NCBI GenBank assembly: GCA_037176725.1
Contig: JAZBRS010000011.1
Span: 2,418,001 to 2,482,000, forward strand
Source: Posidonia oceanica
Lineage: Eukaryota; Streptophyta; Magnoliopsida; Alismatales; Posidoniaceae
Length of the DNA: 64,000 bases
Direction: 5' to 3'
In this document: positions 45,148 through 54,875 of the stretch, in pieces
Numbering within the stretch: position 1 is the first letter of the stretch
Layout: the number at the start of each line of letters is the position of its first letter
Notes under the pieces: generated by a model
What the model was told of the DNA's origin: nothing
The model's input: only the letters and a program-made list of their open reading frames with translations
Database searches by the model: none
Made by a program: the position numbers and the translations under genes

Positions 45148-48100
45148 TGTTGACACCCCATTTCGACAAGGCTGAATTGGCAGATCTCCCTGGCGGCTAG
45201 AAAAAAAACCCAAAATTACACCTTTCTCTTCGCCCTTCCTTTCAAATCAAAACCCCACCTTAAACCTCAAAACCAAATCTAAAACTATACCCATTTTCTG
45301 ACCCCAAAAACCTTACCCTGAAACCATCCAAGACCTTACCCTAAAACCATCCAATTGCGGGACCTAATCCACACCTCTCCCTTTCTCTTTCCCTCCAAAA
45401 CCAGCCTAAACTTAACCTAGAATCACACTCCTTTCCCAAGCCCAAAAACTAACCAAAAACCATAGGAAAACTCACCATCCCTGACTTAACAAACCTACCA
45501 AAAATCCTAGAAACTTTCAAACCAAAACTACCCCCAAGAACCCTAGGAAACTTAGGCAAAACTACCATTTTTCTACACCTCAAAACCCTTACAAAACTTT
45601 CTCAAAACTAAACCGAAACCTTGGGACCAAGACTAGAGACCCTAGACTACACACCCACCAAATTTCACTCCTTTTTGAAACCTCTAAGACCTCCATCTAC
45701 CCAAATTATCCTTTTCTCTCTCCTGGATTATTCTTTTCTCTCTCCTCTCTCTCTCCTGATTATCCTCCTTCTTTTCACCTCCTTTTCTCCCTCTTTCTTG
45801 CCTGGTTGTGAGTCCCCTTTGTGCATCTATCTCTTCTCAATCTTATTTCTATTTTTATCCTATTTTTGACATTTTCTTTGATTTTCAAAAAATTATTTTC
45901 CTTCAACTCCTCGCTCTCCTATTTATCCCTCCATTTCTCCCTTTTCCTCTCCTTTCTAATTTCCTCTTCTCCTCTCTTACTAAACCCCTAAAAAACCTTT
46001 AAAAACATTTAAAACTCTAAAACAAAAGAGAAACAAGTCAAAATCCAAAAAATAAATAATTAAAAACTTAGACAAACAATCAAAAGCAAAAACCTAACTA
46101 AATCCAATTAAAAAAGGAAATTGAGAATGTAATCTAAAAAATACAAAACAAACAAAAGAAAATGCTACAGAATCAGAGAAAAAACCAAAATGTAATCGAA
46201 ACAAGCCAGAGTAAAAAAACCTACTGAGAACAATAAAAAAAAACAAATCCTAGAAAGAAAGAGAACAACTTAAAATACTAAGGCAAGTAATCAAAAAAAA
46301 GGGGGGAAAACTTAACTTAACAATTCTAAAAGAAATAATTTGAAAACTTAATTAAAAAGAAAAGAACAAACAATCAAAATTAGAAGAAAACACTTAATTA
46401 GAAACCTAACAAGAAAAACTTAACTAAAGAAATATATATTAAAAGAATTCAATGAACAAAATCAAATTTAAAACAAAACTTAAACAAAACCCTAAAAATG
46501 ATTAAAATCAAAGGCTAAAACTCTCCCTAATTAATTTAAAAACGATCTTTAAAAAGCCTAATCAAAAATTCCGAAGACTTAACAAGAAAAACATAACTAA
46601 AAGACAATTTAAAAACTTAACAAACGTTTAAACAAAAATCAAAAACCACTTAAAGAAAACTCAAAATCCTAATCAAAACTAAAACTCCTTAATCCTAAAA
46701 TCCTAATTAAAAACAACCATTAAAAAACCTAATCTAAAAATCCTAACTTGGGCAATCACCTTAAAGTCTTTTTATTTTTATTCCCATTTTATTTTATTTT
46801 ATTCTTTTTTATCCTTCTTCTTTCTCCTCTTTCTTTCTTTTCCTTCCTTCTTCCCTTTCTTTTCTATCTCTTCTTCTTTTGGTCCAGCCCATCTGACCCA
46901 ACTCTTCCCCTCCTTCCTTCCTTCTTTCTTTATTTCTTTTCTCCACAAGCCCACAGCCCATGCACGATTTCCCCTCCTCCTTCCCTCCTTCTCTTCTTCT
47001 TCTTCCATTCTTCTCCCTCTCTCTCAGGATGCAAAAACGACAGAACCTTCTCCTCTCTTTTCAAACCTTGCCTGACACCACCATGGACTTCCCGACCTCC
47101 CACCATGCCCTGTGGCCACCAGACCAGCCCTCCATCACTCCCATGCCCTGCCACCCAAAGACCAAGACCCATTCTTCCTCCCACTGACCAGAAAAATTAG
47201 TGGAAAGAAGGGAGGACAAAAACCAAAAAAATTGGATTCAAACCAGCAAATGCTCATACACCCTCAAGCCCAGAATCTCCAGCTTCCCTTCCCCACTTCT
47301 AGAGCCAGAAACCACCACGAAATCACCCCTGAAATAGCCTCTGAAAAGCTTCAGCACCCAACTCCATCAGAACCACCTTCTTCATTGCAAACCCACCACT
47401 ACGAGCCTCCTAAAATCCCCGAACTTGGCATTTGGATTCACCAGAACCCCACCTTCACAGAACACCCAAGATCTCACCACGAAACCTCCCTCAACCACCG
47501 CATTCCACTACAAACACTTGGGTCCCATTTCTGCCCGAAATCTTCAAACATCCAGAACTCCCTCCACGCTCAGTGGAATTCACTTCCGCTTCCTCCCACA
47601 CATTCCTCGAACAACCACCTAGCCGCTCGTGCCCTTGTCTCGACCTGGAACGCCACACACCGCCGTACCCACCTCGGCCTTCACAGTAAGAGCTCGGCCG
47701 GACCAGATCCTACTCCGGGCTGTAGAACTTACTTCTGGAAACTCCGTCATCTTCCTCGGACCTCCGGCGACGCCCCCGAACCACCCCAGCACCAGCAGCC
47801 GCCGCCCTGTGCCGTCACCACTTCCCTCCGGCTGGCCGAGAACCACCTAGGTGGGTGGCCCTCTCCAGCGCGCGTGAGAGGTGAAAGAACCTTCATCCGG
47901 ATTCTCCTCTTCCCCCTCTAGCTCCTCGGCCTTTCCCCGAGGCTTTTCGTCGCCTGTGCCGCCCACACGACCTCGCCGAAGTCTTCTTCTTCTCCGGCGC
48001 CGATCGCCGGCGCTCCGAGCGCAGCAGCGCTCCCGCGTGCCTCCGCCGCCGCCGACGCCTCGCCGAGCCTCCTCCACCACCGCCACACCACACCGGACTC

Positions 48101-51100
48101 CCCCGCTCCCCGCCTGCGTCGCGCTGCCCCCTCCTCCACCGGTCCAGAGGACTCGCCGGTGAAGCTCCGGCAGCCTCCCCTGTGAGCACGCCTTCTACTG
48201 TTTTTTTTTATTTTTTCATTAACTTATCATATTTTCCTTACATTGCATTGCTATCATATTAAGTTTCTAATATTGCATCTAAGTCCTGCTCAGTTTAAGA
48301 TTTATTTACATTTGAATTGAAATCATATTGAATTGCAGTTAAAACCTATAATCTTGCCTATTTGCACTTTCATCCATATGCAGTTCATCTTCTTTAGTTG
48401 TCTTTTAAATTAAGTCCTGCATGTTTCTTTTATTACATGATGGTCCTCTACTATTGTGGTTTAACTTTATCTCTTTAGATCTAGTCCAGTAAATTGCTAT
48501 ATTTGCATATCAGTCCGTTCTTAGTTCAACATAGCTTGCTGTGCTTTACTGTCTGCCCCAGCATGTTTTTATTTTTGCAATTGGGTCCTTTAGTTGTTAA
48601 ATGCCATCTAAATGCTTGCTGTTATCTTATTAAATTGCTGTTAAGTCCTGATCTTTGCATTATTTGCAACATGGTCCTCTGATCTGTTATCAAGCATTCT
48701 GTTTTCATCCTTCATTTACTGCATTGCATTCTTAGCCCTTGTTTCCTGATTTTGCACATAGGTCCTCTGCATCATGCATAGCATGCATTTAGCTCGCATT
48801 TTTCTTACAAAAATTGCATTTCAACCCCTGCATGTTTTAAAATTGCATATAGGTCCTTCGTTTGATTGCAAAGCTTATTCCAATACATGTTTACCTTATT
48901 AGATTGCATTTTAAACCCTGCATCTTGCAAAATTGCATTCAGACCCCTAAGTTTTCAAAAATCTTGCATTTAGACTCCTAATTCTTCAAGATCTTTGCAT
49001 TTAGGCCCCCACTTTCTCAAAAATTGCATATAAGTTCCCAATTTTTCTGAAAAATCATCCTTAGGTCTTTTCTTGCATTTTGCATGCATTGCACTCACGC
49101 ATTCTTGCATTTGGCATTCCTTGCACACACTTAAGCATTCTTAGCTCCCATTCACATGGGAGGACCAGTTGTGCACACCCCTAGGACCTTCTGTACACCT
49201 AGATCCATTCTTCTCCTCTATTCCGGCCCCTCTGCCTTGAAGCTAGGATATCTTCCGATCCGACCGTTGGATCTTCTCAACCAAGCTACCTGGACGACCC
49301 CGGCGGAGCGCTCTTCAGCATGGACCAAGTAGATCTCAGATCAGGCTTCAGATTTCCCAGGTAAGTCCTCCTGAACCCCTACACAGCATTCATTTGCACA
49401 CCATTTGCATTGCATGCATCGTTTTCGCTTTCTGTTTCCTCGAACATGTAGAATAGGACTTCCTCTTCTTATCTATCAGCTCTGCTCCCCTTTTTCGCGT
49501 ATTCCCAAGTGCTTTGTGTCGTGTTTCCCCTGGATTCACCGCCAATTACAACTTTCTTCCCCCTTTTCCACGATCTGATCGCACTGCGAGCTTTGGGCAG
49601 CGTGCGAGAAATATCGTGGGACGGTTTAGTGGGAAACAGTTACAAAATGGAGGTGATCCTTCCACTTGCTTATTTTCCCCATTGTAGGTCTTTACACCTA
49701 CTCTGTACGGCCCTTAAACAGTGTCTGTTCTCACACACGCACTGTTTGCTTCTCCTTTTGCTTCTCTTGTCCTCTCTCTTCGCATTTGCATCTGCATAGC
49801 TTTGTCGATGTTTTATTCCGCTTTGCATTTGGCACCGTTTCACGTGCCCGCCTCTTCCTTGGCACCGTTTTGCGTGCCCGCTTTGTTTTTGGCACTGTTT
49901 TGCGTGCTAGCTTTGCTTTTGGCACCGTTTTACGTGCCCACTCTGCTTTTGGCAGCGTCCTGCGTGCCCGCTTTGCTTTTGGCACCGTTTCGCGTGCCCG
50001 CTTCGTTTTCTGGCACCGTCTTGCGTGCCCGCTTTGTTTTTGGCACCGTTTCGCGTGCCCGCTCTGTCTCGGCACCGTCTTCCGTGCCCGCTTTGTTTTT
50101 TGGCACCGTTTCGCGTGCCCACTCCGTCTTTGGCATCGCCTTGCGTGCCCGCTTTGCTTTGGCACCGTTTTACGTGTCCGCTTCGTTTTCTAGCACCGTC
50201 TTGCGTGCCTGCTTTGTTTTTGGCACCGTTTTGCGTGCCCGCTTCGTTTTCTGGCACCGTTTTGCATTCCCGCTTTGCTTTTGGCACCGTTTTGCGTGTC
50301 CGCTTTGCTCTTGGCACCGTTTTGCGTGCCCACTTCGTTTTCTGGCACCGTTTCGCATGCCCGCTCTGTCTTGGCACCGTTTCGCGTGCCCGCTTTGCTT
50401 TTGGCACCGTTTCGCGTGCCTGCTTTGTTTTGGCACCGTTTCGCGTGCCTGCTTCGTCTTTGGCACCGTTTTGCGTGCCCGCTTTGCTTTTGGCACCGTT
50501 TTGCGTGCCCGCTCTGTCTTGGCACCGTTTTGCGTGCCCGCTTTGCTTTTGGCACCGTTTTGCGTGCCGCTTTGCTTTCTTGCACCATTTTGCATGCTGC
50601 TTTGCTTTCTCGCACTGTTTTGCATGCTAGCCTTGTTTTCCGCACCGTTTTGCGTGCCGCTTTGCTTTCTCGCACTATTTTGCGTGCCGATCTTGTTTTC
50701 TTGCACCGTTTTGTGTGCCGCTTCCACTCCTCGCATTGTTTTGCGTGTCTTATGCCGTTTTCCTTTGCATGTCACCTGCATTACTTGGTTTTACTGTCGT
50801 TTTGCTTTTTCGCTTGCATTTACATATAGGGCAGTGATGCTTACTGTCTGGAGTTCTCACGAGCCTGGTTTCGCCCGGTTCGGAACTCAAACAGCGTTGC
50901 TGAGCACTCAGACTGCACGTTTACCTTCCTGCTTTGCATCCCACCACTTAGAGCACACCTATGAGCATTCATTCAGGCATTCATTGGCATTTAGGCATTC
51001 AAACCTGCATATCCCTGCGTATGCGAGCGTAAGCCTAGAAAGACCGATTCTCGGGCGTGTCGGGGGTGCCAACACCTTCCCCGCACGTAACAGGAGTCCT

Positions 51101-51410
51101 TGCCCAGTCTTTTGGCCCGCAATGACCATATTACCCTTATCCTAGGCATGAGTCATCTCATTTGCACTCCTTTGCATTTGTTTTCCTTTGCATTTCTTTG
51201 CTTTGCATCTTTTGCTTGGTTTTGCGTGTTAACTCACGCATTTCCCCTGGTTTTCCTTGTCTCTCGATAATAGACACGGTGGCGACTCTGAATTGTCTTA
51301 TCTTCTTCTTTTCTTATCTTTTCTCCTCTGTTTTAAGTGTTTTCGAGTTGAGCCCTCCTCCTCGGACTTAGCCACTAATAGTAAGCCTGATTCTGATTGG
51401 GATTACTACA
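45148..51410 (+). mobile_element. R3 solo LTR, 6263 bp, in PMD exon 6
   Basis: Starts TGTTGACACCCCATTTC and ends GGGATTACTACA, with a 5-bp duplication CTACT on both sides and no internal region. It is therefore a solo LTR left after recombination between the two LTRs of a full element. From left to right it has a C-rich 5' part (45190-45640), pyrimidine-rich stretches, a G-poor A-rich tract (about 45980-46750), a GC-rich part (47640-48190), T-rich sequence with repeated TTGCAT and GGTCC words (48200-49130), a hairpin minisatellite (49831-50755), a conserved block (51040-51115) and a TGGCGACTC motif (51280-51288). Its long open frames (for example 49721-51145) are products of the minisatellite. 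Confidence 0.92.
49831..50755. repeat. 30-bp hairpin minisatellite, about 30 copies
   Basis: Period about 30 bp. Each unit is GGCACCGTTTTGCGTGCC plus a spacer such as CGCTTTGCTTTT. The arms GGCAC and GTGCC pair around CGTTTTGC, so the array is a row of about thirty hairpins. Because the period is a multiple of three, it creates long spurious frames in several readings. The same unit is present in about ten degenerate copies in the R3 LTR at 62487-62790 and in a few copies near 22150-22280. Confidence 0.9.
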
Positions 51411-51415
51411 CTACT
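51411..51415. repeat. Target-site duplication, right
   Basis: CTACT directly after the LTR end ATTACTACA; partner of 45143-45147. Confidence 0.9.
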
Positions 51416-52361
51416 GACAAGCACAGTCAGCGCGAGCGTGACCTGGTTAGGCACGTTGCTGAGTTGATTGAGGAGGTTGAGCGTCTACGAGCCTCTGCTT
51501 CTTAGGTTTGCATTTATTTTTATAGCATAGTTGTTTGTCTTGAAAATTGTGCTAATTGTGCCTCCTTTGCTTTTGCAGCCTTCGACTAGTTCTACCCCTC
51601 CACTGGGTCATGCCGAGGAGATTTCCCACCTTCAGAGTATGGTAAGTATAGCAGTATACTTTCCCTTTATATTTCTTGATTCAGTTCTAACTATGGTTCT
51701 GGCTTTTGCAGATTAACGATCTTTAGTGGGAGTTGGAGCGGACTACGGTAGGTGCCTTGGAGCGTGCTTTACGCCTTGAGGAGCAGCTGGAGGAGGTACG
51801 TCAGCTTGCTGAGGAGAGGGCTGCTGAGATTGCCCGGCTTGCTGCGCAGTAGCAACCCCTACTGGCGACTGATTCGGCTGCAGAGATTGCTAAGCTGAGG
51901 AGGCAGCTGGAGGTGGCTCAGAAGGTATAACTTGCTCTTCTGCTTTTTAAATTCATATGCTTGCTTATGCTAATGGCTTGATGCTTCTCCTCTGTCTTTT
52001 CTTGCAGGAACGAGATATGGATCGTGCGATGGTAGCTCAGTTTGAGACCGAGGCAATGCATTACCGACGGGAGGCCGTGCTTGGTAGTGTTTCCACTAGT
52101 CGCCGAGTTCCTCCTCCTCCGTTGTCTACGTCGAGGCATCGCTTTGGTAGCCGTCGTCCACCGGTTGGGGGGTCTCGAGCTGCATCACAGGCTTCCTCAA
52201 GAGGCTCAGTGCGTTAGTCGGCACAGCCCCTTGCAGCTCCTTCTTCAGCTCCTCCTTCGGTTCCTCCTTCAGTTCCTCCTTCAGCTCCCGAGGGCGAGGG
52301 GGAGAGTGCCACTTAGTTGTTGCTGTTCTCTTTTTCTTTCTTTTTTTTTTTTTTTACTTGA

Positions 52362-52465
52362 CAGCACTTGTACTTCAGGGGTATGCCCGGTGATATTGTT
52401 AGCTGTTGCTGCTTTCCTTTTTCTTTTCAGCACTTGTACCTCAGGGGTATGCCCGGTGATATTGT
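52362..52465. repeat. 38-bp direct repeat after the PMD stop codon
   Basis: Two near-identical copies (52362-52399 and 52428-52465) containing CAGCACTTGTAC and GGGGTATGCCCGG, separated by 28 bp. They lie in the presumed 3' untranslated region, downstream of a T-tract. GGGTATGCCC is itself an inverted word (arms GGG and CCC). Confidence 0.75.
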
Positions 52466-52469
52466 AGAA

Positions 52470-53584
52470 AACTCAGATTTATAAATGATAAAGATTTTCT
52501 GCACACTTAGCAAACTTGTCAAATGTTTTCTTTTTTCTTTACCTTTCTCTAAGTTGAAAATGAACTAAGCTAACCAAATAATCGGGGGAGCACCTCCAAA
52601 TAATGGCTTTTAATTCAATTTAACTTGAAACAAGCTTAATCGTGTGTAATAATATGCAAATGACAGAGTTATAAAGAAAATTTTCACCTGCAAGCTTTAA
52701 TTCTGAATTCCGCAACCGTTGGCGCTTTAACAAGTTATTAACTTAATGTAAACTACAACAAGTGATTCTGGATGGCCCGGAGGTCCAAAAAATATGAAAC
52801 CAACTCCCACACGTGTATTTCAACTTGTAGAAGCCTCTAGAACTAGTAGAAATTGGTTTGGCAATTTGTCCACGGATTTGAAGGGCCATGAGCGAAGTTC
52901 ATCAACTTAAGTTGCTGAAAAAGTTGGACGCAATTGCCTATGCGTCTAACATAGGACGCTAGAGTAGATTCCGTCCAACAACTCTTATTTATTTTTTCTT
53001 TTTTGCTACGTTGAACACCAGAACACGTTGCGTCAAATGTATGACGCTAACATAGGACGCTAGAATAGATTGCATCCAACAACTCTTATTTAGTTTTTCT
53101 TTTTTGCTGCGTTGAATGCCAGAATATGTTGCGTCAAATGTATGACGCAGGAAAAGATTGCGTCCAATAAACTCTTATTTTTTTTTTCTTTTTTTGCTAC
53201 GTTGGACGCTAGAACTTTTGCATTCAATGTATGATGCAAGACGTGGCAACGTCTAACATATATCAGTAGTTTTCTGCAGAAAAACTTAAACAAAATCATA
53301 TTAGACCATCTAGGATGCCCCTTGCCCCTAGTCCAAGGAAAAATAATAAATAAATATGTACATATATTGCTTGAAATAAACTTAGGTGGAAGATAAAAAA
53401 TCTGGCCCCAAATTTGTTGTCTACATGAAGATGGTATCGACTCGTAAGCGAGTACCAAGTGACCGTCCTGAATAGGAGTGGTCAAAACACGACGCGGAGT
53501 AGCTAATGCCCTAGATTTTTTTATCATCAGTCAAATTTGTTATCAGTTTAATGAGGTGATGTTGGTTGGGTAGATTTTACCCTA
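52470..53584 (-). other. R1-type 3' noncoding region with GTCCAAC words, right of PMD
   Basis: No gene. The segment 52795-52945 is homologous to 42385-42500. From 52925 to 53260 there are many alternating GTTGGACGC and GCGTCCAAC-like words, some in short tandem duplications (for example AACTCTTATTTATTTTTTCT repeated three times with variation). Confidence 0.55.
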
Positions 53585-53785
53585 CTCTATTTTTTTGATC
53601 TTTTGCTCATTTTTTGGATTTTTGGTTTTATGATTTTTGTGGTTTTATCATTTTGATTTTTGGCTTTATGATTTTTGGTTTTATCATTTTTTTGGATTTT
53701 TGGTTTGGGATTTATGATTTTTTTGGATTTTGGTTTTGTCATTTTTTTGATTTTGGATTTTATTATTTTTTTTGAGTTTTGGGAG
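53585..53785. repeat. T-rich tract (TTTTTGGATTTTTGG words)
   Basis: About 200 bp of imperfect ATTTTTGG(T/C)TTTATG repeats on the plus strand. A similar tract lies at 26818-26965 in the R4 3' region and another at 56875-57020 in the leader. Confidence 0.7.
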
Positions 53786-54544
53786 AAGAAGAATCTTCCA
53801 AGGAATTGGGAAACAGGAAACCTCATGGTTGGGAAAACCTTGATAATTAGGTCCCTTGCGCAATCATGGAGCCAAAAGATACTACAGGCTTGCTTTGGCA
53901 CCCAATTGCCCTTAGACCTAGGTTCCTGCCCCTTGCCTCTCAGTGTGTAGTGCAGGGTGTAGGGAAAGATGTAGTGACCTATCCTGAGACTTTAGCTAGA
54001 GATTTAGAATTCTACCCCTCCCAGCCCATGGTCAAATCCTACTGCGCTTTTCAATCCCTGATTTTTTAGTTTTGACACATGCACAGCTTCTTTGCTGCCT
54101 TCTTTTCTTGGATAGCTTGTTTGCTGCCATCTTTTCCCCTCTCTTTTGTTTGATGGACAGCTTCTTTGCTGCCTTCTTTTCCTTTTCTCTACTCTTTTGG
54201 GTAGGCATTTAGTAGTTTCACCCCCATTTTGACTGTTCGGCCAACAGATGCTTATTTGATGGACCGACACATTCCTTTCTTTTTATTTCGGTACACGCCC
54301 CTCTTTTGCGCTTCTAGGCTTGGCTTTGGACATTTACCAAAAGGCATGTCCGACTTGTAGGAAGTGTGTGGACTCGTTTTTCAAGGACTGGGAAGGGAAC
54401 TCATAAAGGTCTGCCTCTGTCTCAGTGTTTGGATCAGTGATACTTCCTCCCCACAAAGTGTTTGTGAGATGAGGTTAGAAGCAGGATTCCTAGGCTTCGG
54501 GAATAGTGGGTTCATAGGCACGGGTATTCTATTGGCTCGACGTG
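53786..54544 (-). other. Noncoding region with GGACAGC direct repeats
   Basis: Contains CCCCTTGCCTCTCAGTGTG (compare CCCCTTGCCTGTGAGTGAG near 27152) and two or three CAGCTTCTTTGCTGCC repeats (54080-54200) that match those at 27295-27480. No gene seen. Confidence 0.5.
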
Positions 54545-54745
54545 CGGTTCAAGGGTAGCATTTATTGCAATGCATTCTAGGAATGTTCGGGCCCAGTGCC
54601 ATCCTTTTGGCCAACAATAGGCATTGCCTAGATATGCTTCAACTACCAAGTATGGTCCATCCCATTAAGCTCTCAACTTCCCAGGCTTGGGTGGTGAATC
54701 TTCTTCTCATTTGTTTATATTTTTATTTTATGGAAGGAAAAGATA
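54545..54745 (-). pseudogene. Integrase C-terminal fragment, second element
   Basis: On the minus strand PKPGKLRA, a TAA stop, WDGPYLVVEAYLGNAY and, after a frameshift, LAKRMALGP...MHCNKCY. This is the GPY/F module and tail of a Ty3/Gypsy integrase. It lies only about 130 bp after the end of gag, so protease, RT, RNase H and most of integrase have been deleted between them. Confidence 0.75.
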
Positions 54746-54875
54746 TTTTATTTAGGTATATTTTAGCAGAAACAAATACAGAAACAAAGAAGGAAAAGTC
54801 TATTTACAACACTTTGGGGAAATGGCCTTAGTGTAGCCTCCATCAGTAGAGGCTCTTAAGAAGCAGGCTTCAGTC

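Larger units (their letters stand above)
42937..52316 (+). pseudogene. Plant mobile domain (PMD) protein gene, decayed and interrupted
   Basis: A PMD (aminotransferase-like plant mobile domain) gene on the plus strand. Coding exons: 42937-43521, 43597-44244, 44332-44505, 44570-45055, 45136-45147 joined to 51416-51505, 51579-51641, 51712-51924 and 52008-52316; all introns are phase 0 with GT-AG ends. A likely untranslated first exon ends at 42852. Exon totals give about 859 codons. The N-terminus is acidic with internal repeats. The PMD core starts in exon 3 (ERYHPHTSSF, then a GEFVLSLENMAQLTGLQV block) and continues in exon 4 (MWVWDHF). Exons 6 to 9 predict coiled coil, then a Pro/Ser-rich tail. 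Twelve premature stops: TAG at 43633, 43669, 43687, 44419, 44723, 44729, 44885, 51503, 51724, 51850, 52215; TGA at 44750. No frameshift. An R3 solo LTR splits exon 6. PMD proteins are common in plant transposons and a few silencing factors; this copy's role is unknown. Confidence 0.85.

Noticed and set aside
45148..48190. Coding genes in the GC-rich part of the R3 LTR (for example frames at 47112-47921)
   Set aside because: Pro/Ser-rich frames without domains; not conserved in the matching part of the R3 LTR at 58251-63473.
49721..51145. A 474-residue open frame on the plus strand
   Set aside because: It is the translation of the 30-bp hairpin minisatellite, whose period keeps several frames open on both strands. 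There is no domain and no support outside the repeat.
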